From: Hofstenia miamia
Taxonomy: Eukaryota; Xenacoelomorpha; Acoela
Direction: 5' to 3'
Assembly: GCA_004352715.1 (NCBI GenBank)
Contig: SCFE01000092.1
Coordinates: 1,237,313 to 1,301,312, forward strand
DNA length: 64,000 nucleotides
Positions 11,130 to 23,148 of the stretch are shown here, one piece after another. Numbering within the stretch: the stretch's first letter is position 1; each line of letters opens with the position of its first letter. The notes under the pieces are model-generated. The model did no database searches. It was given only the letters and a program-made list of their open reading frames with translations, and was not told where the DNA came from. Position numbers and translations under genes: made by a program.

Positions 11130-12391
11130 TGTATCATAATCCAACAAAAAGGAAAATAAAAGAAACCAAGATCAAACATAAATTAAGTGATTATATTATT
11201 TTTATTATTTTACAATTTTGTTGAATTAGCTAACACCAAGTCACATCATTTGAATATTTGAAAAATTTTGTAAAACAAGTATTTGTCACTTTAACTTTTT
11301 GACGAATCACATGAGGACAATCAAGCCCCACGTCAATTTTGACTTACTGCTATTTACACAGAACTTTTCTATGTAGGCAATCTAAAATGGTTACAGGTAC
11401 TTGTTAATTGATAAATATGTTTATAAAATTTTTATATAAATATGTATTACAAGGAGAGAGAAGTTGATGGAGAATAAAATCCTTATTATTCACTTATCTT
11501 TTGTTATTGGTTTGATTATTTATTACAAATGCACAGCTAGGCATTTCATGTTTGTAACAATCTATAGGCTGTTGTGAGGGATTTAGATAGTTGTTGCCTT
11601 GATCAAAACAATACATTTAATTTATGTATAGGTGTAAGGGTTTTTACTTTGTGCCTAGCTGGTCATCAATTCTTTGTGTAACTACATGTAGTAACAAGTT
11701 CACAATAAGGCAAGTTAGCCAACTGTAGGAATGTTAGTTATTTATTATCTTGTTTTAGATCCAAATTATTAACATTAGTAGACCTATAATAAGACTGAAA
11801 ATGACCTTTTATAGATTGTTATTGTCTTATATCTAGTTTTACCATAGGTTAGGAAGCTACACTTAATTGTAAATAATTTTTAACTCTTTTTATCTCATGG
11901 CAGCTAGTATTTTTATCATTATTGATTTTAACTATAGTTTATATGTAAGGTAGGAAGCTGCTTTATTTATTAATTAGTTTTTCTTACCAGCAGCTAGTGT
12001 CATTGAACAGTTGTGTAATTACATGGTTTGAAATTACACATCATTGAGAATGAGATAATAGGTCAAATTGTGTTCTTCCTTTATTATCACTTAGTTAGGG
12101 CACACATAATAAAATTAGTCTTTGAGAATGAGCTGAGTTAATGGAACCTTACTCTACTACAGTGTAGTGGATGGCTTCTTGGTGATCAGATACTGCTTAA
12201 GGCAGTGAGCCCATTATGAACTGGAGTCTCTCTTATACAGTTACTTAAACAATGGCTGTTACCTGTTACTATTATTATATTGCATGGATGCTAAATATAG
12301 TTTGGTATAGATAAAGATATACAGTGTACATGAGACAACAAAAGTTAAATTAGTTAGACATTACCCTGCTTGGAAGAAACTGTAGTTCACA
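11130..12391 (+). repeat. Related solo LTR inserted between gag and protease
   Basis: Begins TGTATCATAATCCAA at 11130, matching TGTAGCATCATCCAA of the flanking LTRs. It shares their internal block (GAGCTGAG...TGGTGATCAG...AGGCAGTGAGCCCACTAT at about 12128-12215). Orientation is plus, like the left LTR and opposite to the gag-pol block it interrupts. The right end is estimated near TAGTTCA at 12389; I could not confirm a target duplication. This explains why gag and protease are 1.3 kb apart. Confidence 0.6.
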
Positions 12392-13915
12392 ATCTCTAAA
12401 TATTTCTGGATTAATGCACATCTCAGCCTGGGTGATGATTCTACACTTGTAGTAGGCTTCCTCATCTCTGATTACATTTATTTGTTTAGTGCAGTTGAGT
12501 TTTTTGTGACACTTTTGTCTGCACCCATAGCACTTGACATGTTTTTCTCTTACTTTTCTAGTCTTACCATCCTTTCCTCTAATCTTTATGATTTTCTATG
12601 GTTTATTTTCATTATAAGGTTTGCTTGGAGGTCATGGTTTGAGATTGTTCCTCCATGTTGTTGTTTGTCTATGCCAGGCAGCTTTTTCATAGATTTATGC
12701 ATTATTCCCCATTGTTGCTTGTATGTTGATTGCCTTCCAAATCATCTTTTCCAACTTGTTGTCTACATCACACTTGATTTCAAACTGTTTTATGATACTC
12801 TCTGGCATTCCCTTGCAAATATGTGAAAATAGATTGTATTTTAAGTATCTGTTTTCCCTTGAACTCAGCATTACCAATTACTCAACCTGTTGGATGTAGT
12901 TTCCTATGTTGTCAGTTTTCTTCATTTTAGTCATGTTTAAGTTTATTAGATACTGGTTCTTAAAACTTTTGTTTTCATAATAGTCTATGAAGTCACCTAT
13001 GAGTAGTTTGTAATTCCTTTTTGTTTCCATATACAACAGACAACAGTAGGTAGTGTTGGTAAGCTGTACCCATCAGGTACAATGGTAATCTTACTGCTGC
13101 TGCTTGCTGGCTCACTTTTTTTCTGCCATTGTGATTTCGAACATTCATAACCACTCAACAAATGTTGGGTTATTTCCATCTAACTTCCCATTGAATTTTA
13201 GTAGTGTTGCTTTGCAGGGTATGGTGTTGTTGGTTGTATTCCATGGTAATATTGAGCTTTCATATTTGGGTTTGTTATGATTTTTGATTGTATATTCCTC
13301 CTGTAGTTGGGTGGTTACTGCCTTTGTAATTTCATTTATAATTTTCTGTTTCTCAGCATCTATGTCTTTGTCCAATTCCTTGTATGTCATTCTTTTGTTG
13401 GCTGGCATGTGTGGTGCCTGCAGTTTACTCTCCTTTCTTGATTGGAATTCTATTTTATGGGTCTGTATGTTCCCTTGACTTTTCTCTTCTCAATTTATCT
13501 TTTAATTGCTTAAGCTCACCTGCTTGTAAATTATTATCTTCTATCAACTGTCTATTCATTCTTTCCAGTTGTTGATGTTTTTCTTGCCATTGTTGATTCT
13601 GCTCCAAGAATCTTTTGTTGAACTCAGATAATTGTTGTGTGAGAGTTTTAATCTCCTTTTGAAATAGTTCACTGGGTTGATCTAGTTGCAATTCCATGTC
13701 TAATTTGATTTTATTTATTATATGTCAATTATTTCTTGGGGCTTGTCTCAGGTGGTGAGAGACTGTAATTCTGTGTCAGGAGAGGAGTTTTCACCAGAAT
13801 ATGATGATGATTGTGTAGCTCTAAGGGTTACTACCCTGGGTGCTACTTTCTTTGCACTGCCTTTTTTCTTTTTGTCATTTTTAACTGGTTCATAGTGGTG
13901 CCCCTTCTTGGTCAT
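12392..13915 (-). pseudogene. gag: Gypsy-like gag with CCHC zinc knuckle (degenerate)
   Basis: Minus-strand coding-like DNA starting at an ATG at about 13915. The N-terminal piece is basic and Ser-rich (MTKKGHHYEPVKNDKKKK). It is followed by a Gln/Glu-rich coiled coil (13697-13455, LTQQLSEFNKRFLEQNQQ), a central gag segment with LLKFNGKLDGNNPTFVEWL (13408-13145), and then the nucleocapsid. A CCHC knuckle CYGCRQKCHKKLNC (C-x2-C-x4-H-x4-C) is encoded near 12495-12540. Frames change several times and no piece exceeds 90 codons without a stop. The order leader, gag, protease, RT on this strand starts from the LTR at 15324. Confidence 0.7.
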
Positions 13916-14161
13916 GAATTCCAGATCTTGTTGAAGTGCACTATTTTGGGTTTAGGTAAATCTCTTCATTGATTGTTTTACTTCTAATATAGTTGTCTTG
14001 TTGCTTGACTTCCACTTTTACTTGTAGATCATGTCAAAGTGTGCAGATCATTCCACTGAATGTTTCTTTTAATTTAGAAGAAATTCCCTATGTTCTTTTA
14101 AGAAGCAAATTATTATTTTACTCTAGTAGAAAAAAGAAATTCTTTTCCAATGGTTGTTGTT

Positions 14162-14181
14162 CTTGGCTGTCACAGTTGCCA
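14162..14181 (-). other. tRNA primer binding site of the minus-strand element
   Basis: Reading the minus strand, TGGCAACTGTGACAGCCAAG follows the LTR end with no spacer. A TGG start complements the CCA tail of tRNA. I do not assign the tRNA. This fixes 14182-15324 as the 5' LTR of the minus-strand gag-pol. Confidence 0.65.
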
Positions 14182-15324
14182 TATAACATCCTCTACCAGG
14201 CATTACTATTGTTCATCCTTTGTTACTCTATAAACTTGGTTGTATAATTGCAGGTAGGAATTTACTAAATAGATACTGCTTTAGCTTTTGTGTATTTCTG
14301 TTAATGTAACTTAACAAGATTTGACTATTCACTATTTAAGTGATGAAGCCACACAGCATTTCCTCCAATGATTGATAGTGGGCATCTGCCTGAAGCTGAT
14401 CTCCACATCCAGTTTCACTTGTTCACTGAGAATCCATTTTGTTGAGTTCCACTTCTCAGCTTAATGATATAACTTATGTGTACCCTATCCTAGCTTGGTG
14501 TATACTCAAGACAAGGCACAATTAGACTTAGTCTCTTTTTGTAAAAGTGTTTCATGTTAATGCAAATGGACTTGTCACTAGCTGCTCTGTTAATATTACA
14601 TATAGCCATTACTGAAATATATTGGGGTTAATAACTAGTCTAATTATAAGCAGCTTCCTAACCTACATTTAATAATTACTACATGTTCAGTCACATTATC
14701 AGTCACATAATAGTCAATAATTTGGATCTAAAACAGTATAGATATAATTCCTAGGTTTCAGTTATCTGACCATATGTTGAATCTATTATAGTTAATACAT
14801 GTAGCAAGTGATTGATAGTCAACTAAATGAGAGAGAAACCCCTATGCCTAACATAAGTGCACTTTCATGATCTGGCACAAAGACCCCAGAATCTATCTTG
14901 TGATGGATCCAGACCACTACTACACACACCTCATTTAGCTTGACATTCTATTAAATAATCAAACCATATTTAGAAAATAATGTAAGAACTCCAAATGAAT
15001 GTCTTTATCAATTGTATACAGTGAGTTTAGTCTATTTATAGTATTTTCAGAAAAGTACCTGTTAATTTCAAATTTGAACTGTTCATCTGCCAAGATGGCA
15101 GCTAAAAATAATGGAAGTGACTTTGCCCCCTCAGTTTTGACAAAGGTATTATTATCAACAGATACTAATCTCTCATAATTGAGAATTGTCTTACTTGGTT
15201 GCATAACACAAATTAATCTAAACTGATCATATAACTTTACAATATTTTTAATCATAATTTGTCTTTGATCTTATCCTTCTTTCAAATTAATGTTAGCAGC
15301 TTAATTAATTTGGATGATGCTACA
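14182..15324 (-). repeat. Right LTR, 1,143 bp, 5' LTR of the minus-strand gag-pol
   Basis: On the minus strand it begins TGTAGCATCATCC at 15324 and ends GGATGTTATA at 14182, with the last dinucleotide TA where the partner has CA. It pairs over its full length, as an inverted repeat, with 8171-9312. A primer binding site follows it. No target-site duplication can be paired because the opposite end of this element is not a normal 3' LTR. Confidence 0.8.
14959..15255 (-). CDS. 98-codon open frame inside the right LTR
   Basis: An uninterrupted frame starting 70 bases inside the LTR (MIKNIVKLYDQFRLICVMQ...). The equivalent region of the left LTR keeps recognisable pieces (SVDNNTF, FKFEINRYFSE) but is broken by stops and frameshifts. 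No homology is recognised. LTR-encoded proteins exist in some retroviruses, but in DNA this AT-rich a frame of 98 codons could arise by chance. Confidence 0.25.
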   Translation of the reverse strand: MIKNIVKLYDQFRLICVMQPSKTILNYERLVSVDNNTFVKTEGAKSLPLFLAAILADEQFKFEINRYFSENTINRLNSLYTIDKDIHLEFLHYFLNMV

Positions 15325-15650
15325 CTAGGAGTAGTCATGGCTAACTCACATTGGTTGGTATCATATTACAATGAGGCATTGGATTGAACCTTCAAAACCA
15401 GGCCCATGTTCTGAATGATGCATCCCATACACCAATTGTGGCTGGCAATGACTGTGAACAACAAATAACAAAACAAAAAACCATCTTTTGGCACTACAGC
15501 ATACAGCATTGATTTTCCTTCCAGACAAATTTGACAGCAGTTCACAAGGAAATTCTTCATGACTTGACACCTGTCAGGATCACCATGTAGAATCACTAGG
15601 TTGAATCTAGAGAGAACTTTGCCAGAGGACTTAGTGTCAAAGCAGAAGGT

Positions 15651-16480
15651 TGCTGAGGTGAACATATACTAGAGCAACAGTGATTCTAGTTAACAACAGA
15701 ATATGGTTAAACTATTTCAGTTACTATAACAGGTTACCAGAGGTTTATGGTAGCAACTTTTTTCAAGTGATTGGTGAGGTTGAGTGGTGTTAGGATCAAC
15801 TACATACAGGCAGCCTATCAAACAAAATTATATTGTGACTACTTTTGCATGTATTAATGCAGTCATATAAACAATTAGATACTAACTGAGCTAATACTTG
15901 AAATACAAATCTTTCAATAATGATGGGATATGCAGGATGTTTTAGCATTTTAGCAAGTTGTTAATATTTTACTGATGAGCTGCTAGCCTAGTAAGTTACC
16001 AGTAACCAGTTTTAAGGCTACTGTGATTTGCCATGCTATTCTCACCAATTCATTGAACTCAATGTATTAAATTACAGTAAAATTACTGTTTCTTAATGTG
16101 TCTTCTAAATAAGAAGTCTGCATCAAATGCAATTTATACATGTTATAAGTATTATGTACTACAAATACCTAACTAACTAAATTGATGTCATTTAACATAC
16201 TTACATGTTTATAAATAGTAATTAATTTGCCTACTTTACAAAGAGTAATTAAAGCACATCAAAATGCTGAAGGTCACATTTTTCTAAATGAAGCTTTCAA
16301 ATGTGCTAATCAATTCCAACTTGTATATTTAGGTGTGCTTGTAGTTTTCATGACTAAAGAGAATGTTTTAAAAAGTGTACAAAGTGCAAGTCTGTTGTGC
16401 AGATGGTCACTGAGGTGAACATATACTAGAGCAACAGTGATTCTAGCAAACAAGAGATTACAGTTGAACTATTTCTCTAT
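15651..16480. repeat. Pair of direct repeats, about 68 bp, 760 bp apart
   Basis: 15651-15718 and 16412-16480 both contain CTGAGGTGAACATATACTAG followed by AGCAACAGTGATTCTAG, identical for about 37 bases, then a diverged tail ending in AACTATTTC. The DNA between them has no recognisable gene. They may be the ends of a short element; no terminal TG/CA or target duplication could be assigned. The rest of 15330-17340 holds only short unrecognised frames. Confidence 0.5.
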
Positions 16481-17343
16481 TTACAAATGCTTGGGTGTCT
16501 TATATACAATGTGTATTTACAATATGTACAAACATGAAAACAAATAGTCACTGGTAAACAAGAAAAGCATGTGAGCTGGCCAATAAATAACTACCAGTGC
16601 CATCTGATGCTACTCTTCAATAATTTTTTTAATAAAAATATGTGAATTTTAAAATGCTTTAGAGGGTGATTTTTCAAATATGTAGACATTTCCTAATGAT
16701 AAAAATATAGTCAAAAATCATTTATTAATACCAAACTGCTAAATTGTGCTTTTTACTATGGAAAAATCAGTTGAGCTTGTGCTTTCAAATGTCCATGGTA
16801 CAAAGAGCATGTATGAGGTTATATATATATTTTTCTTACAAGGGGTTAAGTACTATGGGTTTTATACTGAGTGCCCAAAAGCACTGATTTTGCCTATACT
16901 TAGTGCTTACAAGCAGTTCAGCCAGTTAATGTCAAAAAATCACAAACTGAGTTGCATGATAGCTTTAGGGTTCATTTAATAGCCACACACACCAAATTTG
17001 GGCCAAAAGGAAGCATTTCTTAAAAAATAAAATAAAAAAATAAAAAATATTTTAAAAAATTATTGGAATTATATGCCTATTCAGCATTAATAAATCTGTT
17101 TTTAAACTAAATTTCAAAAAATTTTCAATAAATTTGCACCTTTTGCAAAATCTCAAGTTATTTTCAGGCTTATATTTCTTTCCAGTAAAAAGGAAATCCA
17201 GTTCCAACCATGTAAAAGATGCTGATTTCAGCTGGAATATGTTGTCTGATGTTGGCCAGTTTCTTATCAGATATGTAAACTATATGCTTGGAGGGTCCAG
17301 TCTTGCTTCAAAATTATATTTAGCACCCTCGATATACTTAGAG

Positions 17344-17344
<1 letters not shown>

Positions 17345-17380
<36 letters not shown>
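17345..17380. repeat. (AT)n microsatellite
   Basis: A pure TA run of about 34 bases. Similar runs recur throughout the window. Confidence 0.9.
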
Positions 17381-17381
<1 letters not shown>

Positions 17382-17458
17382 CCTTTACCAGAGCAACCAT
17401 GTATATTTGACAAGTTATAATTAGCACATAAATATACATATATATCTATATTTATATG

Positions 17459-17505
17459 CTCCTTAGAAATGGTGCTTTGTCCAACAGAGCACCATTTCTA
17501 AGGAG
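17459..17505. repeat. Near-perfect 47-bp hairpin palindrome
   Basis: CTCCTTAGAAATGGTGCT (17459-17476) pairs perfectly with AGCACCATTTCTAAGGAG (17488-17505). The stem extends inward by TTGT/ACAG with one G-T pair, leaving a three-base loop (CCA). Immediately downstream GACAGAGCACCC begins, the core of the tandem repeat at 18468-18580, so the two are related. Confidence 0.85.
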
Positions 17506-18467
17506 ACAGAGCACCCAAATTTGATGTAGTGCAAATGTAATCAATTTTTTCATCTTATATGATTAGTGTGGATATTTTATTATAATTATTGTGTTCATTT
17601 GGATTTTTTTTCATGGATTAGTAATATTTTTTTTAAAAATGGCAAAAACCATTTATATCAGGCACTGTGTCTTTTTATCATTTTTTGTGTTCTTAGGATA
17701 CATTTTGAGATTTGTTTGAGGATTATTGGTTATTCTAGAATATCTCTGATACCAAATTGTAGGAATGAGTAATTTTCAGAAGATGGCCTACTATCTTATG
17801 GGCAGGAAATTTTAAGTAAAGCTGTTAAATGAGGAGGCCAATGCCTGTATAGGCATTTACTCAAGTATAGCAGGAACTGTTTACTATAGCACTTAGCTTT
17901 TAGGAGACCTCTTAATTAACATTTGAGGTAGAATCAAATAAGACAACTCCAGAAAAGATATCTAATGTAGTTCTTGCACTATGGACCACTATTTTTCGAA
18001 ATTTTGCAAAATTTATATTTCAGGTACAGAACCCAAATTTTTTTTAGAAAGTGAAAAAAACAGTAATTGATTCACATATTTCTATTGATTATCCATTGAA
18101 TGGTGTACAAACTTTGGAAATCAAATCAAAACTGACTGATCTATGGCCTTCTAAACACGGACTACTTGACCAGAAAGTGCAAATTTTTTAATTTTTTTTG
18201 AAACTGGCCCATTCAAAAATGAAGATACAAGTACACACACTACTTAGAAAAGATGCAGCATAAGAAATATATTATAGTAGACCTTAATAAGACAAATGTG
18301 GCTAAAAAATTCCAATAAAAAATCACATTCAGGATCATGTCAGGCCTATTATAAAAAATGTGAAAGCACCATCCATTTGATATAAATTGGTCTATATTTG
18401 ATAAAATTAGGATGGTTATATTAGACTTTTATAAAACAAAACATTTTCCCACATGAAAATTGCAAAA

Positions 18468-18575
18468 AGACAGAGCACCCCATATAAATATTTGTATACA
18501 GACAGAGTGCCACATATAAATGTTCATTAGACAGAGCACCACATATAAATTGCTGGTTTTGAGACAGAGCACCTG

Positions 18576-18580
<5 letters not shown>
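18468..18580. repeat. Tandem repeat with AGACAGAGCACC core, four units
   Basis: Four units of about 35 bases share a core of (A)GACAGAG(C/T)(A/G)CC, followed after 2-5 bases by ATATAAAT. The last unit runs into an (AT)n array that ends at a single N (18611). Confidence 0.75.
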
Positions 18581-18610
<30 letters not shown>

Positions 18611-18611
18611 N

Positions 18612-19794
18612 TGGCCACCCTTGATAATAATAATACTTCTTCAATTTTCACCCTTTTTTGTAAAAAAATGCATACACACAGAAAAACAAAAATACAGACA
18701 CTTAACAATATGTGCTTGTTATTTTCAACTTGTTTGCAAGTTTCACATTCCATTACTGCTATTGAGATGTTAAATGGATATGCCAGAGTGTATTAGGAAA
18801 CTTTTTCAGAACAATTAAGGTCACAATCAATCAGAAATATCAAGAATGTTCTCTGTTTTAAGAGACTGGTTCAATTGCAGGAAGAAGGAGAAGAAAGTGT
18901 GGAAGATGACAAATTTTCACAACACAGACTGCTAGAGTGCTTCATTGCAGTGCTTTAAAAATCCAGCCCTATCTGCAAGGCAAATTCAATCAAATTGACC
19001 AACCTGCAGGTGATGTAAATGTTTGGACAATTAGAGATTCTCTTTGTCAATCTAGTTTAGTTACATATTGACCAGTTGCTGCTCTCAACCTTACTCCACA
19101 GAGAAGTTTAAAGCAGCTTCATTGGGTGAACACACACCAAAACTTTAATGATGTGAGTGGCACTCTGTTGTCTTTAGTGACAAAACTGCAATAGAAGTAA
19201 CAAGACAGAAATCACAGTTTATCAGAAGAGGTCATGGATATCAAATATAACAAGCTAATACATCACATATACACACCTTTTGCTATCAAAGTTATGTTTT
19301 GGGGCTACTTTACTAGTTCCTGTTAATGGTACAATGATTGCCCAAGAGTATATTAACATTTTACAAGATCATATTCCAAATATTTGAGCAAAGTAATGCC
19401 CCAAGTCACTCTGCCAAATCTGTAAAAATCTTCTTAAGAACAAATGGGGTGATGGTGCTTGACTGGCCTCCAATTAGTCCAGACATGAATGTAATTGAAA
19501 ATTTGTGAGCTGCACTTAAGCAAAAAGTTTATCAGACAACATGTAATTCATGTGAAGAGGTCATTCAATGTGCAACTCACATCTGGGACACTGATAGTTA
19601 AATAAAAGAAACTTGTGTGGCCTTCTACAATTCCATGGCAAGTCACATAAGCACCTTACAAACGGCAAGAGGTGGAGTAACCTCTTACTAAATTGTCTTT
19701 ATGAATGTTTTGGAACATAATTTGAATCATAAATAGACAATTTTTGATATATTTCCATTTTTTATTAGGTGGGCAATTAATTTGTCTGGGGCTG
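18612..19794 (+). mobile_element. Degenerate Tc1/mariner transposon
   Basis: Frames broken by many stops still read, in order, VMFWGYF near 19292, VNGTMIAQEYINILQDHIP near 19324-19380, NAPSHSAKSVKIFLRTNG near 19398-19450, and VLDWPPISPDMNVIENL near 19454-19508. The last is the Tc1 segment that carries the catalytic Glu. The second catalytic Asp before NAPSHSA is lost. The right end reads GGTGGGCAATTAATTTGTCTGGGGCTG before a TA. Its inverted inner part (TTGCCCACC) resembles TGGCCACCC at 18612, directly after the (AT)n and N that replace the left terminus. Confidence 0.7.
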
Positions 19795-19984
19795 TATATA
19801 TACATCCTGCAAGTGTTTTTTAAAATCCTTTGCATAACTACATTTTCAAAAATACATCCTTGAAATTTTGAAGGGTAGTGTTTCTTTATAATATCTACCT
19901 CTATGCTAAAAATAATTAAGTTCAAAAGAATACTGTGGGATTCTCATTAAGTGCCTTAGAAATGTCAGATGGTTTCCTGCCAAA

Positions 19985-20009
19985 TAAAACATTACTGCAT
20001 TTTCCATTG

Positions 20010-20045
<36 letters not shown>

Positions 20046-20125
20046 CTGCAATGTAAAAGGGAATAGTCAGCAGCAGGGCATTTTTTAGTAAAATTNNNNN
20101 NNNNNNNNNNNNNNNNNNNTACTTC

Positions 20126-20168
<43 letters not shown>

Positions 20169-20218
20169 CTGCAATGTAAAAGGGAATAGTCAGCAGCAGG
20201 GCATTTTTTAGTAAAATT
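19985..20218. other. Assembly gap of 24 N flanked by a repeated segment
   Basis: N at 20096-20119. On both sides an (AT)n array runs into the same 60-base sequence (AAAGCTGCAATGTAAAAGGG...AGTAAAATT). The flanks are therefore probably the same locus twice, split by an unresolved microsatellite. Confidence 0.85.
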
Positions 20219-22132
20219 TTATTAGGTGGGCAAAGGGCTAAAATGAAATATTTATTCAACAAAATCTACTTTTATTGACCTCTACTTTGGATAACCACTA
20301 CAGCATTTGTGCCTTATTCACTAATTTAAGTCTTATTACAGTTGATAAACTGTTTAATCCTACCTCCTATACATGGTTTTTGTGCTGAACACTTCTCTGG
20401 AATAACTTAAAGTAGGCTTGACCTTTCATTATAATAAACATATACATGAACTATATTTTTGAAGAAATTGTTCAAAAAATATAAAAAATCACATTAATAA
20501 AAATGTATTCATTCCAACAGAAAATTTATAAAGCACTGGTTTGTCTAAGAAACTTTTTAATAAATTCATACAAGCATACAAGTGATTCATAAAATACTAG
20601 AAAGAGAAATGACATATTTATAGGTTCAAAAATAGTAAAAATCTGTAGTAATCATGTGATTTCACTGGGTGGCAATCTAAAATACTGGGTGGGCAATTGC
20701 CTTCTATGTTAAAAAGTCCCCTGGACAGAAGGCAAATTCCATAGCTCAGATATGGAACTTGCTGGTATTTTGGTAAAACATATTCATTTAAGTATTGCTG
20801 TTGGATTTTTCAAATTCATGGTGGAGCAGGGGATTTTCACCTCTAAGGATTTTCTGAATAGTCATTTCAAATTGAATCATAACTTTTTTATTAATGTAAT
20901 CAACATACTTTCTTTTATCAATGTTAGTTATCTTTTACAATAATTTAAGTGGTCTTTTTAAGCATTTCCACTTAATGGTGAAACTCATACCTCAGCTGTA
21001 AATAAATAATTAAGTCACATATAAGTTTTGAAAACATGCTCATGATTTTTTCCAATTTAGAAATTTTATAAAGAAAGATGTGAATTTAATTTTGTAATTT
21101 GTTTTCCTCACAATAGAATTTCTATGCATAATCAAAGTATTAATAGGAATAAACTCTTTGCATAGTTTCTTCTCTACCAATTGCTCTGTTGCAGTTTTCA
21201 AGCTCTTTCATGGGGTCTTTCATAATGTTTGAATGGGAAATAACAAGTTCAGCTGTTTTTGACACATTCAATTTTAAATTACATTTTTCCAATTTAAGAA
21301 TATAAATATATTTAAAACAAAATAATTCAAAACAAGAAATATAATCTAAGGAAGATATCACATCAAATTTAAAATTGTGTATGGACAAAATTGAAATGAT
21401 TCTGCCGAAAGCCCTAAATCCTAAACATAACCAAAGTCACAAATTCATATCTCCAAAATTTAAGCCTAAGACTTGAGTTTTGCATTTTTTCGTAAACCTC
21501 CGCATAAACCGAGGTTACAAAAATGTGATTTCTTATCAATTTGTTTTCTTTTTAATGCATTTCCTTTCGATGTATTTTCTTATCATTGTGATTTCTTGTT
21601 TTCGATATTATTTCTTATAGATTTATCTTCAGTACGCTATTTAATCAAATACGACATTATAACCGACTACATATTTAGCCTTGAGCATTTTGAAGCTTTG
21701 CTCTAGATTTTGATTATTAAAAATTCTCTTTAAGAGCGTTATATTTAGTTACTTTTTAAAAATTCTTGGCTCATGCCATTATCCCACGTTCACCTATATC
21801 ACATATTGTAAGACGTATTATATTCTACTGCTCTGCTCCACTTTAGACATTTTTGCTCTCCTGGGTATCAAATTTTTACAAACTACATTGGTCGCCCGGG
21901 CCCTTTTTCATTTCTGGCTTGGCGTTGAATGCACTGAATTAAAAATTCAACAAAAAATGAAATCAATGCGCTTTTTTAGAACATTGGTATATACCTGTGT
22001 TCCAAGACTAGCTAAACTTTAACTAACACGTCAGATTAAGCATAATATTTAAAATGTAACGTCTTTGGATATCCAAAATGAGTTATATTTCTCAAAAAAT
22101 TATAAAAATGGAATTTCAAGTGTAAACAAATG

Positions 22133-22228
22133 TACGAAATTGAATCTTTCCTGTGTAAAATTCAATCTCTCTTGTGCGAACTTTAACTTCTCTTGTGCGA
22201 AGCTAAATCTCTTTTGTGAGAATTTGAG
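22133..22228 (+). repeat. 21-bp tandem repeat encoding a seven-residue repeat
   Basis: Four to five units of about 21 bases (core TCTCTTGTGCGAA) keep frame within the open frame 22065-22388. They would encode repeats of the form KLNLSCV / KFNLSCA / NFNFSCA / KLNLFCE. The frame runs on into a MITE, so it is probably not a gene. Confidence 0.55.
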
Positions 22229-22254
22229 AGCGAAAAGATGTAGTACCTTCAAAT

Positions 22255-22742
22255 CAGGGTTGCAATACCAATACTACAATACCAATACCTCACCTTCAAT
22301 ACCAATACCAGTCGTTGACTCAATACTTCAATACGAATACCAGATATATATGTTAGAATTTGAATCCTTTTTTGCAGGTTACTTCTAGATATAAAGATGA
22401 TGCTGTACCTGACTTTTGAATTTTTTTATAATTTTTCATTTTGAAATTGCAAATTTGCATAATTTTTGCCTTTCGAACAATTTTTTATAGTTTGACCCTT
22501 TTTTAAGATGGCGATGAAATCAGATCCAAATGGTGTAGAAGTCGAATATCAGTTGAACAAAACGACCACCAGGGAGATAGAAAGGAAATTTTCTACATAG
22601 TTTTCAGTTGTTCGAGAGTTATAAGTACAATTTAAGACTATTTAGAGGTTGTTTCATGATATTTGGTCAATACCTATTGATAGGTAGGTATTGATCAATT
22701 CCAATACCCGATTTTCGCAATTTCAGGGTATTGAATTCCCTG
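22255..22742. mobile_element. hAT-type MITE with CAGGG termini
   Basis: The left end CAGGGTTGCAATACC and right end GGTATTGAATTCCCTG (reverse complement CAGGGAATTCAATACC) form short inverted repeats. The flanks are CTTCAAAT (22247-22254) and TTTCAAAT (22743-22750), an 8-bp target duplication with one mismatch, as expected of hAT elements. The interior is full of CAATACC repeats and codes for nothing. Length 488 bp. Confidence 0.7.
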
Positions 22743-23148
22743 TTTCAAATGTAGCATAATGTATACTAGTACATGCTATTGCCGAAAAAAGGCGATAGTA
22801 GTAGTAGTAAAACACTTAAATTCGCAATGAATTAAAAATTATAATGAACTAAATAAGTGGTTCAGTACCTACATGACGGGCAATGGCATTTTAAATATAA
22901 ATTACAAGAGTTGTTCAATGAAAATTTCCCTGTTATTTCCCCACATAAGGATGAAAAGATGCTCCTCTTAAATTTGGGTAAAGTCCAGGCGAAGTCTAGT
23001 CTGCGAATAATAAGGACATTTGCCTGCAGAGGAGCTCTGACAAAAACGTTTTCGTCGCTGGTGAACTTCTCCGTCTGGTTGAAAGATTAGTTCTGGCATA
23101 AAATAAATAAGTGTCTGGCTCAATATCAGTTTTTAGGTTAACAATCTT

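Noticed and set aside
15965-16000. ACTGATGAGC as a possible hammerhead ribozyme core near retroelements
   Set aside because: No GAAA box or flanking stems in the required positions.
21140-21388. Minus-strand frame with LKLNVSKTAELVISHS, similar to a LINE RT segment
   Set aside because: Only one short motif matches and no neighbouring RT motif is present; too weak to list as an element.
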